A stretch of 64,000 nt of DNA from Blasia pusilla (lineage: Eukaryota > Marchantiophyta > Marchantiopsida > Blasiales). Below the pieces are notes generated by a model. That model worked only from the letters and a program-made list of their open reading frames with translations, was not told the origin of the DNA and did not search any database. The DNA is taken from contig CM114272.1 in assembly GCA_050084515.1 (NCBI GenBank), positions 1,984,001 to 2,048,000 on the forward strand. The letters are read 5' to 3'. The position numbers and the translations under genes were made by a program. How positions within the stretch are numbered: the first letter of the stretch is position 1; the number at the start of each line of letters is the position of its first letter. Of the stretch, positions 44,801-58,453 are shown piece by piece.

Positions 44801-47800
44801 TGATCTCTCAAAATCTGCCATCCACAATGTGGTTGCTAATGTTTCTTATCCCAAAATGTGGATAAGAATTAATTATGTGGTGAGCATTTTCCTTTTAACC
44901 TTCAACAATTGAACTAAGTTTACAAATCTATCTTATTATCAATGTTATAGGTTAAGAGTATAAAATGGACAATGAATGTCTTGTATCATTTTTTATTGTC
45001 AAAAATTAGTTCTTTGACAACTTCTCTTTTTTCATGAAAACTTCTTCATATGTGTGTTTTTCAAATGCCATAATTAGTTCTTCTAGTGCCCTTCGTTAAG
45101 ATTTACTTACATGTGTATTTTCTCAAATGTTAAAATTAGTTCTCCAAAATTTTCTCATTAATAAAATTATATATATTTTTCGTTTGAAACTTTTTTTTGC
45201 ATCCCACTAGCCATTAAACAAGTTCATTTGATCACGACAATGGAATATATAGCTATAATTAGTCTCTCTCAAAGTCTAACACCTAAATTGTACTTATAGA
45301 TATTTCTCATCTCAAGATATGAGCACACCAATAAGGTGAATATATCTCACACTCCAATGCCCAAACTATCAACTACGGCTACAAATGATTATAATCCTAA
45401 CACAAAAACTTGTAATTCTGGTTTTCTTGTTCAATTTCAAAAGATTGTGCTGAAAAATATTATAATTTCTTGATGAAACTAGTATACATGCCAATGAAAT
45501 AGAGTGGATTGCATTTCTCGGCAATGAAGTTGTTTTTTTGTATTAATTTTCTTCATTGTAAGGTTACTTTTGTAACACTCCAGTCTGCGTTTCTTAGAGG
45601 TAAAGTGTTTCTCAACATTTCCATTTGAATTGCTCTTGCCAACTTATGGAGGAAAATTTCTTGCAATGGTGAAAAAACACAAGAAACCCCTATAAGTTAG
45701 AAGGCGGGTTGGGTTAAATATTTTTGCTACTGAAAATAAAATAAAAACTTCCTAAAAAATTCAACTCTAAAAAAAATTTAAAAAACGTTTCGAAGTACAA
45801 AAGAAAGACATGATCACAAAAAGATAATAACAAAGAGAAATAAAAATATAAAAAATCCAAAGATGGAGAGGAAATTTCAACAATGGAAAGAGAATTTATT
45901 CAAGAGAATTTTAGAAAAAAAATCCAAATAAGAAAAAAACTCTTCATATTTTATCCTCTCTTTTTTTAACTCTTTTCTCACGCCATATATCTTGGGTCTC
46001 ATAAGAATATATGTGGAGATGTTTAGTTTTTAATAAAAGAAGGGGAAGAAAGATACTTGAGAATAAAGTTAGCCATACGTTTTTGTTATATCTCTTCACA
46101 CCCCAAGCAGTTCCCATTTTTACATGGATGATTATGGTAGCTTCAAAATCGCATGGAAGGATAATTAGAGTCGTGAATAACCAACAATAAGACTTCTAAG
46201 GGAAAATTTCCAAATGAGGGGAGAAGAAAAGGGATAATTTTTCAACAATAGAAAACTGAACATGAACTCTTTTTTTTCCTTGAGGTGTGATTTTCATAAG
46301 GGGAAGCACAAGAGAAACTTATGAATTTTTTATAGGGAGAGAGCAAGAAATGGTTAAACTTTCAACAAAGGAAGGGAAGAAAGAAAGAAGCTTTGCATGA
46401 GCACAAATTTTTTTAGTATTAAGTTTTCAATAAAGATAGGGATAAACGATAAGGTTGAATTTTCAATGGAAAAACGGAAGAAAGAAAGAGATAAATATTT
46501 TCAACGAAGAAGTCTTCTTAAGGATTTTTTTTCAAAATGTTAAATTTTCAACAGGAGAGGGAAGAAAAGGCAGGGAGTTGTGAATAAGAGAGGGAAAGAG
46601 AAAAATGGATAGATTCTCAACATGAGAGTGGAAAAGAGGAAATTCTAAATCTTTCACGACAAAAGGTATCATAAGCATTTCTCAAAGAGTTCAAATTTCG
46701 ATAGGAGAGGGGAAATGTATTTTGGTTGAGTCTTCATTGTGTCCTAAATACATGAATCAAGCCAGTAGAAACAAAGTTGGAGGTGATGCTATAGACAACT
46801 GAGCCATGAGCCAGAGGGCTATAGGAAACCCATCCGTCCAAGCACTCCCACATGCACAACAGACTAAGTCTTCAAGAAACCGTCCAACCTATCTCCTCAC
46901 GTTTCTGCCGACCTATCACCACTTTGTTTTTACCATTTTTAGAGATCTCAATCACAACTACTCTGGAAAGTTGGAAGTATTTGTCAAGCATTCTTTCGTG
47001 TTCAATAAGTTTCAGATCCAAGCTTTGCTTTCACAGTTTTACCTTTTCTTCTCTTCCCACAATTTCCTATCCAATGTTTTCCAGTAGTGTTTCCCCTTTT
47101 TTTTTCCTACGCTGAAATGCTTCCTCGTGATATGGAAGCTGTTGTCTATTTCCTGTAGTCAAAATTTGCAAGTCATAGTCAACTGCAAATACGATATTTC
47201 CTTCAAGAACCGCACACGTTCTCGAACCGCCCACTCTCTTTTACTTGTGGTCTCATTCTGAAGGACATTTTACGATGATAAGTTAAGAGGTTTACTAGTC
47301 ACTAAAATCCTAAATCTAGACATTCCATTGCAGACCATTGAAGACAGTAACATTGACTTATATTTGACGAATATCCAGTGAGAATGTGTCAGAACGATTA
47401 TCACACGAGACTGAAATATAGCTCAAGACTTGACCGCTTGATGTAAATGAAAACGCCAAGAGATCAGATGCAGAGAAAGAGCACCAGAAGGCCTGATAAC
47501 CAATTGGGACAGTTCTGAGAACACCGAGATGAGATTCTGAAATCATTATTGTTTGTGCACCTTGCATCGCTCTATGATGTCACATGTGGAAAAACCAGAT
47601 GTCAACAGGATTTGATGATGATGACGAGGTCGGCATAAGGCAAGAGAGGCTAAGGCAAGAAACATATGTACAGCAGCAAAAGCAAACTGAAGACAAGGGC
47701 AAAGTTCCCAGCCAAATACCAAAATTCCATATGCATACCTACCAGAGCCCAATAGGGAAACACTCTACCTCCCTTTGTTTATTCAATCCTGGACCTCCCA

Positions 47801-47910
47801 ATGCACCTCTCAGTGGCAGCCTTCAAGTATGGGACCCAACTTGTAGGCACCACAAATATTAGCCCCTACAAATCGTTGTAACAAAGTGGACATTTAGATA
47901 CCACAATGAA
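41880..47910. other. AT-rich intergenic stretch, no gene recognised
   Basis: 42060-42400 holds weak repeats of about 65-75 bp with TTTGGATGC..T..TGGCCATG. 43020-43450 is GC-moderate sequence with no frame. 43500-46800 is AT-rich; 45850-46720 shows a loose recurrence of TTTTCAA..A..GGAAGAAAG. 46800-47910 probably includes the 3' untranslated region of SNX2. No RNA gene was recognised. Confidence 0.4.
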
Positions 47911-50900
47911 CTAGTTAGGGGTGGAGGAGCCTGATGGTGAGGTTTCTACAGACTTTCCCAAATGTCCACTACTAGACTCCTCAGCAACTTTAGTCCACAC
48001 ATTTGATATCTTCTCCGCATAACCAACCTGCACCGCGATGCAAACATTAGTTGACCCAACAAGTTTATGGTAATCAAGACCCTCAAGCCAAACAGACATC
48101 AGGACATGCAATCAATAAGAGCATCCTATTCCATAAAACATTACTAGAATAGTGTGCCATCACAAAATTCTTACATGATCAACCATAATTGTACAATATC
48201 ACAAAAGGAGGTATACAGAATCTATGAACGTAACCTGAGTCATTACAAAACCTCGAACCATATTTAGAAAGTCCCGCCGTCTTTCTTTCTCGAAGCGTTC
48301 AAGTTCTGTTCGATTTCGTTCCTGCACATTGGAGGCAAGAAAGAGTCCTCTTTACAGGTGTATTGATCTCAGGCTCACTACAACCTCCAGAACTCAGAAG
48401 GTAGCAAGATAGGCCCCTGAATAATGCAAACTCAAGATTGAAACAAAGATCTCCCCCGAGAGATACTTTGATATGAATATACTGGTTAAAGTAATCAATA
48501 AGCCATACTTGTTAAATCAGAAGGTAAGTTAATTCACTTAGATATGAAGAAAAGCTTCCTCTGGTGATAATACCTTTATCCGGTCATACTCTTGTTGGGC
48601 ACAGTCACGTGCTTCTTCATTGACTTTAAGATCCCCTTTCAGTTCCTCTATTTTCCGATTCCTACCTTTGTCAACACCAAAAAATTTAGAGGCCGCCACA
48701 TTAAGTTTCTCAACCCGTAAATTGTTAGCTTGGAGGTCCGTCGTCAAAGTTTGAACTGTTAAGAGTGCATTAGCACGGTCTGCGTATGCAGCATGCAGTG
48801 CCTGCATTAACCCCAGGTACTCATGTAGTTGATCCTGTCGCACAGGGACACAATGAGCGTTAATAGCTTCAACCCATGAAAACTTCTACCGTCTTTGGCG
48901 AATCATTCCATGAGGACCCAAACAACATGTACAGCAATAATGAACCTGAACAGAGCCACTTGTATCAGGAGAAAACAAGACCACATGTTTGTAAGGACAT
49001 TTTCTCTCACAAACACACCAGAGAAAATAGGGTCAACCAGAACAGTCTAACAGCACAGCTACAGCACACAGGAGAAAAGATTGGCAAAGATGATGCAATA
49101 GGGGCTACACAAAATGGAATACATGATAACATCTAGTTACTGATTATTTAATCAAAGTGTGAAACTTCAACGCAGAAGTGGATCTGGTTTTAACTAAAAG
49201 ATTTTCTTAGTTAAAACCCATATCCCATAGCATGGAATCTAGATCTTGCAGTTGTACACATGTCCTACAAATGGATGAAGATCGAAGTACCAGATGCTTG
49301 ACAGACTGTGCATTGGCTTCCCGATGGAACCGGCTAGCCTTGACAGCTGCAGTCCCTATTCGCTTGGCATCATTAGCATGAACTCTCTGAGCATTTGTTA
49401 CTGTCTCCTCTCCTTCAAACTTGCCAATTTTAATAAATGCCAGGCCAAGTTCACCCATCACCTCTCCAACTTCTTGTTGCACTTTGACCAGAACTTCAGC
49501 CTAGATACACATCACTGGCGTAATAAGGTGACCACTCACTTTGATCACACATACTGAGAATAGACATAGGAAAAGGGCTAGAAAATGAAGTCCTAATCAA
49601 ACATACTACATAAGAAAGCACCTAGAAGAACTGCTTCAAGGTGGCAAGTCCATAGATCCGTACCATGGAACACATTACAAGTTTAACAAGGAACATCGTG
49701 GCTAAAAGTTTCCCCTTGTACATGTGCATTCACAGGTCATAGTGTCAATTGCAGCAGAAGAGGGCAAGGATGTACATCCCCAACTACAGGTTTCAATCCG
49801 TTTCATGTGAAGGCTAAACAGACAGGATGGTGCAAAACTTGAAAAAGAGCCAGCAGAGTGATAATCGGAGAAACTGTATTTGTACAGACGTCCAGGCAGG
49901 AATTTACGGATTCCAGCTAAATCTAGACAATTTCAGCATATGGATAGACAATTATTGAGTTGTAATCCTTCTGATAACACTTTAGACAAGAAGCCCCCAA
50001 CTTGGAGAAGCTCATATTTAGGAAAGGTGCATGATTTGAATCAACCATCCAAGTTGCAACCAAGTCTTAAGGAAACTAGATGCCTCTCTAACACTGACTC
50101 TGAAGAGTATGGACTGCTTGGGGAGTTAAAGCGTGTTTAAATTTACAAGTTGGCAGAAATAAGTGGTGGAAACCCTGTTGAATGATGTAAATGAAAGACT
50201 TCACACCTGCTGCAAAAATTTACAAGTTAGCAGAAATCAGTGGTGGAAACCCGCGTGAATGATGTAAATGAAGGGCATCACACCTGCTGCGACGCTTCAC
50301 TGAGCTGCCTCTCCAGATCTGCAAGTTTTTCTTTCTTCTCCAGAAATTCTTTGTCTTCCTCGTACACAGTTGGTTTAACTCCTCCCCAATCATTAGTTAC
50401 AGACTGTTTCAACTCTTTAAATATTCGCACTAAATCACGGCCACCTTTTGCTGGCTGGGTGGCGTCTTGAGGTGGAATTATAGTACTGCTTTCTCCAAAT
50501 AATTGGCGAGGTAGATTCACAGCACCATCGAGCATTCGAGACGCCATGTCTGTGGTAGGTGTGAGAGGAAGTTTGCCCTGGAACTGAAGAAAGAGCCTCA
50601 ATTCTGTACTCCTCCTCAAGACCGGATGGGCCGCGAGCCTAGACAGATACTTCTCAAGAGCGATCCTCCGCTGTTCTATGAACTCCGCTTTTTGCATGAC
50701 CTGGCTCTCCACAATACTTTTGTCAGGACGAGGAGGAATAAAGTATCCTCTGTAAGCTTCAGAAAGCCTGTCGCCAAGAGTGACAACATCTCTGAAACGC
50801 CTTCGCACGCTGAAATCCGATCCCCTGTATTCTGGAATGTTCGTCCTGGTGAGAATGAGGTACGTAACATAGGAGCTTGAACCGGGAACCAGAGAGCCCC

Positions 50901-51360
50901 CCCCGTCCTGCGATTTTTGGGGTTGCGTCACAGTGATGAGTAATGTATCAGTGTACGCGGGGAACGAGTGAAGTGAAGACGACGAGGAGTGGCCTACTTC
51001 TCTGCTATTACCGTTGCCAGAAGCTTCTCCCATGTAGGGGGTGAATATTGCATCGGCATAAGAAGGAGGCTCAACAAGGTCCGCTTCGCGAAAGCTTTTC
51101 CTCGAAGAAGAAGAGGAAGAAGAGTTGGAATTGTCTTGAAAACTTTTTTTATACGAGTCTTTGAAGCTCTTTGGTGAATCATGCTTGTTGACAGATAGTG
51201 GATGCGACTCCTCTAAAGTTGCACTTCCAGACATGGCACTCCGGTAATCACTATTGGACAGAAAAGGATGTGGCGTATGATCCAGCACCAAGCTCTCCAT
51301 TGCATCCTCTGCCCCGAACAACCGCGCCTGCTGGGCCTCGTCATCTTCCGAGCCCATCAT
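47911..51360 (-). CDS. SNX2: Sorting nexin 2 (SNX2), PX-BAR protein, five exons
   Basis: Exons on the minus strand: 51360-50284, 49500-49291, 48834-48574, 48321-48235 and 48027-47911, all phase 0 with GT-AG borders, giving 583 residues; plant SNX2 proteins are of this size. The start is the Met-Met-Gly-Ser-Glu at 51360, as in plant homologues; an in-frame ATG four codons upstream is less likely. Residues 1-130 are Ser-rich and disordered, with EPPSYADAIF. The PX domain (about 137-262) has RRRF, PPRPDKSIVESQVMQK and QRRIALEKYL, the phosphoinositide-binding residues. Residues about 285-560 form the Vps5-type BAR coiled coil (GELGLAFIK, KASRFHRE, YLGLMQALHAAYADRANALL, VGYAEKISNVWTKVAEE). SNX2 pairs with SNX1 on endosomes and works with the retromer core in vacuolar protein sorting. 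Ordinary and probably functional. Confidence 0.95.
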
Positions 51361-52450
51361 TTCCACTATCAACCAAAATTCAAAATAGATTTCCTGCCCA
51401 CTTCCTCGTCCACAGTACTCCGCCTAGCTCCTCATCAAGCTGCGCAGACCTACCCCTCGCGATCCACTACAAACTCCCCACAGCAAAAACGTCATCCAAA
51501 CCTGTTCCATGAATCTTCCTCCCCGAACTGTCTTCAATCCCAAAACTGACATCACTCCGTCACTCTAGCCTTCCACGACCAAATTACCTCCCGATCCAGT
51601 GACTCGTCGAATTGATCGACCTCGCAACCATCCAACGCAACCCCAGCCAATCCAATTCAGCGCTATCCCTGATCCTCCCACTATCGATCACCTCCCCTCA
51701 CTCCCCACAGCCCTAATCTGTCTCACTCACAGTCACCGACTACGCGATTCCTACCGCTCCAAAATAACCCGAGAACCTCACCAATAAGACAGTCACCGGA
51801 CATAAGAAGCAGAAGATGACGACGATCATGATAATGACGATTGAGAGGGAAAAAATTCTTGAAGAAGAATAATAAAAACAACAAGAGGTAGGAAGCAGAG
51901 GCCTCTAGAGCTGTTCCTGTACACAAAAGTAGACAGAATATTGGTCTCTTACGCACCCCAAGACGACCAGGCTCCGCTGTTGTTCTTCTCCCTTCCGCCT
52001 CCTGCCACCTGCAGCTCTTGATTCCCGGGCGAGAGGGGGGAGGCCGAGGTCCTACGACTGGATTTACGAGTAAACACGCGAAATGATAATGCTGCTCATT
52101 GCGGCACTGCAGGCCTGGGTAGCTTTTGCAGCAGAGCCGGTGGAAACCGGCAGCAGGAGGTCCGCCCGGTTTTGGCACGTTGCGCTGCTTCGCATGATTT
52201 GCATTCCACGAGAGGGAAGAGGAGTCAGTCAGTCAGTCAGTCAGCGGAGCGCCCGCATTATCGGGGCCCCTCAATTCCACGCTCGCCTCGTCAAGATTCC
52301 CACACTTCTGCAAACAAATCCGAACAAATCACTACTCCTTGCTCCTCCACATGCACACACTATACACGAAGAGCGCCGGAAATCGCAGTGTGCTGTCGAG
52401 GACAGGCGGACGGACGAAAGAGCGCACATCTCAGACAGAGCCGGACAACA
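51361..52450 (-). promoter_or_regulatory. Leader and upstream region of SNX2
   Basis: Upstream of the SNX2 start the sequence is CT/AG-biased and free of conserved frames. A short GTCA repeat lies at about 52219-52242. Transcription start, TATA box and regulatory sites could not be fixed from the sequence. Confidence 0.3.
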
Positions 52451-52499
52451 ACGTCATCAATAATAATTATAATAATAATAAAAAGCATTCCCCGAATGG

Positions 52500-53470
52500 C
52501 ATACTTTCTCTGCCCTGACTTCCCGGCCCGAGTACTCGCTCCCCGATTTCCGCGCGTGATATCGTCCTTCGTTTCCCGACTTGTGCGCGTATTATCATCG
52601 ACCTTCGTCTCCTAATTTCTGCGGATTTCTGGGCCCAATACAGTGCTTTCCTACCCGAGTTTGGCCATCATATCAACCTCCGCTTCCCGACTTCTGAGCG
52701 TGATGAAAACTTCGTTTCCCGATTTCCGCGCGTATTATGAAGCTTGATTTCCCGACTTCTGTGCAGCGCGATGTCGAGCTCCGTTTCCCAAGTCCCGACG
52801 AGTGCGCGTGATGACAGTAACAATATCGAGCGTCGATTCCCACTTGTGCTCGTGCTATTGAGCTTTGTTTCTCGACTTCAGTCGCAATATCGACCTTGCT
52901 TTCCTGACTTCTGCGCGGAATATCGACTTTGATTCCCAACTCGTGCCTAATAATTCAAATATTGCGCTTCACTGCCTCACTTCTGCGCGTAACAATGAAT
53001 TGATTGATTCCCCATTCGTGCTCGCGATATCGACCTTCATAGCCCGACTTTCGCGCCTAATAATTCAGATGATTAATTCCTGACTTGCGCTCGCGATATT
53101 AAACTCCATAGCCTGACTTCCGCCCGTGATATTGAGATAATAATTCCTGACTTGTGCTCGCGATATTGAGCTCCATAGCCGACTTCCGCGCCTAATATTG
53201 AGATAAATCCTGACTTGTGCTCGCGATATTAAGCTCCATAGCCCGACTTCCGCCCGTAATATTGAGACAAATCCTGACTTGTGCTCGCAATACTGAGATC
53301 CATAGCCGAATTCCGCCCGTAAGATTGAGCTCCACAGCCGACGTCCGCGCCTAATATGGAGATAATTCCTGACTTGTGCTCGCCATATTGATCTCCAAAG
53401 TCGACTTCCGCCGCGAGTAATAATATTGAGTTCATTCCCGACTTGTGCTTGTGATATTGCGGTGTATTTT
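52500..53470. repeat. Degenerate minisatellite upstream of SNX2
   Basis: About twenty half-units recur: CCCGACTTCYGCGCGTRATAT, then TTGAGCTCCRTWKCC, then CTGACTTGTGCTCGCGATATT. From about 53085 to 53440 these form a higher-order unit of roughly 70-75 bp in about five copies. The sequence is GC-richer than the following AT-rich spacer and has no protein frame. Confidence 0.85.
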
Positions 53471-54812
53471 CCGACTTATATCCCCTAAATTCAAATTTGG
53501 ATGTCTCATTCTCCCACGTGGACTCATGTTCCCCGCCCTAAGAACCCTAAGGATGTTTCGGATGCCACTTGGGGTGCTTGAAGTTAGAGGGGTTTAGCAT
53601 TTACTCCATTATATCTTTATTTCATCTCTTTTCAACATATTTTTTAAAATTATTCAGTAAATGTTATGTAGATTTTTAAAAATGGATAAAAAAAAAGTAG
53701 GGAGGTTTTATTCTATTGTAGAAATTTTCTATTCATTATCGAAAAATGATTTTATGTGCAGTGGGAAGAGTTTAGACTAGTATGATTGTGATATTCAATC
53801 GTTAAAGGAAGCCATCCCTTCCTGCCTCCTTTTAGGAATAGTTTTTGAGGTAATTTAAAGAAACCTAACATCCCCTCCTAAGTAAGACTAGATGTTTTTT
53901 TTTTAATTCAAGAAAAAATATCTATATTATTATTTGAGAATGCATTTTTACTTTCTATCATCTCTATTTTGATACCTAGCTCTTATGACTCCCTTTGGCC
54001 CTCGTGACCAATACTATCAATCTAAGTTGATTTGAAAATGTAATTTGTGGATAAGTTAAATCATTTGGTTACACACAATAATGATGGGATAAATTACCAT
54101 ATTATTTCTATATAGTTAATCTAGTTACCATGTAGTCCATTGTGTTATGAACATGTCAAAGAAAACCATCCCTACATGTCTCCTTTTAGGGATAGTTTTT
54201 GAAGTAATATAAGGGAACCTAACATCCCTACCTAAATCGAGCTAACTATAAATTACTTTCAAGATTCAAGAAATAGTATTAATGTAAGTAAGATCAAGTG
54301 TAAAATGAACTTACTCTACTAGAATTGACAAGGCATAAATATAGGAATTCCACCCAAAAAACAACATGCAAATAATAAAAATATAACTGTAAATACATGT
54401 GCATACATTTTCTTTTTAACCTTTATGAGTGCATTTCTCAAGTAAAGGGTGACTTTCTCTCCTTGGTATTAGTAATTTTGTTCTTATTGTTTCAGTTTAT
54501 GTCTTAACTATTAAAAGTGAATGTGTTCTTGATTTCTGTTTAGTTTTTATGTTTGGCACAAGTTGCTTGGATTATAATTAAGAGGAAACTAGTTTTAGGG
54601 GAAGAAATTAATTAAAAATATTAAAATGAAGAAATTTAATGAAATGAATGCTTGCACCAAATTGAGTCAATATCAAGTCTATGCTAGAGGGTTTTACATT
54701 TGTTATGTTTCTTACGATAAATTTATCCGTAACTCTCAAACAAAGGGTGCATTTCTGGGTCTTTTTACTTGGAAGGAATTTTTTATTTTCAGGTGTACGT
54801 TATTTCTCTTAT

Positions 54813-55107
54813 TGGTGAGACAATTTTTGTTAGAGATTTTATCTAGTCAATTTAGGAATAGATGTGGACTATTTAAATTTCCTTTATTCTTCCTTCAATG
54901 GTTTCTCTCCCCTTCCATGTTGTTGATTTTCCCCTTTTCTTTTTCTTGAAATTATGATCTTGGTGAGACCATTTTTGTTAGAGATTTTATCTAGTCAATT
55001 TAGGAATAGATGTGGACTATTTAAATTTCCTTTATTCTTCCTTCAATGGTTTCTCTCCCCTTCCATGTTGTTGATTTTCCCCTTTTCTTTTTCTTGAAAT
55101 TATGATC
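54813..55107. repeat. Near-identical tandem duplication, 148-bp unit
   Basis: The unit TGGTGAGAC...ATTATGATCT at 54813-54960 is repeated at 54961-55107. I find only one or two base differences, in GACAATTT versus GACCATTT, so the duplication is recent. Confidence 0.93.
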
Positions 55108-56857
55108 TTGCTAAGTTGGTCTTCTTTTTACTCTCTGTAGAATTATTTGGGGACTTCATCTAAGCGAAGAAATTATGGCAATCAATGTGATCACTCTCTT
55201 GTTTATTTTTATTACTTCTCTCCTCTTTTTTCTAAGATTTTTCCTCAAATATTCATCATCATGGTTCATTGTTCATCATTAGTCCAAGACTCACTACTAG
55301 TGCGATGGTGTTGGGTGCATGTTTTTGCATGTTTTTAATTTATTTTAAATCTTAATGAAAAAGAATTAGTTAGCTCTTGTTTGTATGATCTTTATTCTTT
55401 GAGTCAAAAGTTTAGTTTTGAGTATGTGATTGTGCACATTATGACTCCAAACCAATAAATACACATGCAAAATCTTCCAATATTTGACCATTAATTATGC
55501 ATTTGGGAAAGATTGATAAAAATCAATGTACCATTACAAGCTTATATCTGAGATTGCATCTACAACGTTAATTTTCTTTCTGATGATTATATTCTATTAG
55601 TGAATATTATCATTGTCTATGTTTATGCAAGATGCCTCTCTTTTGCATGTATGAGTGTTGGCTTTGGAGGGTTAATTATTTATTTCACACTTTACAAAGG
55701 AGGACAACCAGCCAAAATTTCTGGAATCCAATCTTCAAATGATAGGGCTCTAGTTATGAGATTCTTCCCACAAGGGAGAATCCCTGCCCTCTCCCAACTT
55801 CTAGGCCTCTCAAACTTAGTTTTAAAAAACTCTCATATGATACTATTTACGAGTATAGAAAGATGTCAAACCAAATGCAGTTTTTCCACAATGAAAGAAC
55901 CACATTTGTTTTAAAGGCTTTGAGGGTTCCAATTACATCATTCCTTAATAGTTTTGTTTAAAATCATTTCTTGGCGGCATGGTTGCATCATTTTTCTTTT
56001 TTATATGTTGCTCTTCCTAATTTAATTTGTGATATCTCATGAAGAGCAACATATAACAAAGGATAATGAAGCATATAACAAAAGATAACTATTAATAATT
56101 TAAAGCATCCGATCAACCAAGAGGAAATCGTCAAGGCATGATGAAATAGAGCTCACAAAAATTTTGACCACTAACTCACCATAAATTCTTTTGGAATGCA
56201 CGTTGTTAATACCATCTTCTACCAACACCACCATACTTAATCTAAACTAGAAACTAGTAGTCACTTTTCATTTTAAATCTCGGAGCTTAATGCCAACAAT
56301 AAAGGAGTTGTAAATATATTTAAATAGTATGTTGGATTTCTTACTCCTTTCTTATTTGTGTCGAATCTTGCTAAATTCTATGTCACAATGCATGTATTCT
56401 TTTATCTACATTATCATTGAACAAGAAGACAAAGTACCGTGATAAATTATTTTTTAAATCATAATTTTATTCTTTTATTCATATTTGGTTCTTTGGTTGA
56501 GAAAATTGAATTTGAATGGAAGAGAGAAATTACCCCATTGAATGGTAAAGCACAAACATCTAAATTAGTGGTAGGATCTTGGAACGAGGAATGGAATGGG
56601 AGAAATAAATATTGTCAAACTTGTAGGGAGAGGTGGAATAAATATTGTTCAAACTTATAGAATGAGATATTATTTATATTTTAATTGAAGAATAGACTTA
56701 TTGAGAGGAGTGGAATATTAGAAAAATTAAGAGAATGAAAATCTACACATATTCACATGTCGGACAGGTTGTTGATAGATAGTTACTCCATTCGCGGATG
56801 ATCGATACATACGATGAACTTGCCTCATAATATTCCTTTGCCTTACCTCATCCTTCA

Positions 56858-57030
56858 TGTGTGTAATTAAAAGAAGATGACTTCATGTGTGTAGTTAAAA
56901 GAAGATGAGGTTAAAAGAAACCTTCCTTTGTCTTACCTCTTACGTGGTACATCCTCCTTCACGTGTGTAATTAAAAGAAGATGACTTCATGTGTGTAGTT
57001 AAAAGAAGATGAAGTTAAAAGAAACCTCCC
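56858..57030. repeat. Tandem duplication, ~106-bp unit
   Basis: GTGTGTAATTAAAAGAAGATGACTTC followed by ATGTGTGTAGTTAAAAGAAGATG occurs at about 56858 and 56964. Each unit itself holds two related AATTAAAAGAAGATG words. Confidence 0.85.
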
Positions 57031-57399
57031 GCGGATGTTGACGAGAGTTAAGTGAACACGAGAATTATGGAGAATTAAATTAAATAAGGAAGGGAAATGA
57101 AAAGCATATACTTTTAAACTTTAAAGGCTGTAACATGGCGCAATCACCAACTAGTTATAACAATGGGAAATGAGTCCATACAACAGCTCTAAGACCCCAA
57201 TCTGCATAAAAAGAACTTCAGCATATGCCTATTTCATGCTTTCAATAGGATAGCAATTGGAAGATAGTTCAAAAGGAAGGCCACTCAAGAAAGAAACAGG
57301 ATTACATCAGGAGATGAGCCAAGTCCATGGGCCAATAGGTTTACCGGGAGACAGTACCACTACGCATAGGAAGGGGATTCACTCATTAGGACTCTAAGG

Positions 57400-58453
57400 T
57401 TTGCAGTACTCAACTTGGGTCGTGCAGCAAAAAGTCCTGGCAATGACTTAGATTAGTGACCGAACCTTGGGATTAGCCATAAAGTCCATACAAGAGCCGT
57501 AGAAAACGTCCCACTCATTTCCAATATAATTCAAAGAGACATATTGCAATCTAAGTAGCTCACAATCATCCTTAGTCTTCCACAAAAGTGGCACACACCA
57601 TAAAGGTACGGACCGATAGTGTTTACAGACATCCAGAGCAACTACTTTTGACACTCCCCTTGCGGCTCACATGCTCTGGACTATTTTGCTCATCGGGACT
57701 CCAGAAAGAGCTTGCTAGGACAGGTCAAGATTTTCTAATCTTCTCCTCTGTGTTGCAAAAACCATAGAAAGGTACTACTATGCATTGCAGGTTCCCACTG
57801 AGTATCATTAGAAGAGTGCCCGCTAGTAAGAGAGCTGATCATTGTGCACAATGGAGGGAGTGCAATTGGCCAAAACTAAGTGGTGAATCAGTAGAGTTTC
57901 ACTATTTCTTCTCTAAGGATACCTCAAAGAAAACTACAAGTTACCTGATGCTAAGTCACTATCACTGCCTCCACGACTCTATCAGAGTCCTTGAAGCAAT
58001 AACTTGCAGTACACAAACCATACAGTCCTTCCAAAAACAAGACAAGATGGGTACCAGATTCCCCCCCCACAGATTCATGAATGTTGAAGAGGTGTGAAAC
58101 CTCTTGTTTTTTCTTGTACAAGATGAGGACTTGATGAGACTGGCCATCTCATAGACCAAAATACATGACCAATGCCATACTTGCTGGCAGACCTTGTTGA
58201 CATCCGAGAACCAAAATCTTGGCTTGACTCACAAAGCACAGTTCACATTCTAAGAGGTGATACTTGACCTAACTATACAGGTGTTCTGAACTAAGAAAAG
58301 GGTTTTGAATAGTGAAGTGAGACATGTACAATACCTGGTGCGTGATATGCCTCATCACCAAAAGGCAGTGATGAGACATGGGACTTTCCTAGATGGAGAA
58401 AAGCTGCCGTTTGTCAAGCAGCCCCTCCCAAGAATGGGCTAAAATGATCATAC
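57400..58453 (-). other. 3' flank of the nucleotidyltransferase gene
   Basis: No frame of note. It probably includes the 3' untranslated region. The stop codon (TAG at 58454-58456) overlaps a strong 5' splice-site consensus (ATTAG followed by GTAGGTATG), so splicing in the tail region could bypass it; no acceptor could be assigned. Confidence 0.4.

Larger units (their letters stand above)
53471..57400. other. AT-rich intergenic stretch with two tandem duplications
   Basis: No gene is recognised. A nearly exact tandem duplication of about 148 bp occupies 54813-55107. A ~106-bp duplication with TGTGTAATTAAAAGAAGATGACTTCATGTG lies at about 56858-57030. CCATCCCT..TGYCTCCTTTTAGG.ATAG recurs at about 53810 and 54170. 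The remainder is AT-rich spacer. Confidence 0.45.

Noticed and set aside
47584-47862. Plus-strand frame opposite the SNX2 3' end
   Set aside because: It is antisense to the probable 3' untranslated region of SNX2 and shows no domain.
51198-51549. Plus-strand frames antisense to SNX2 exon 1
   Set aside because: They are the complement of a supported coding exon and its leader.
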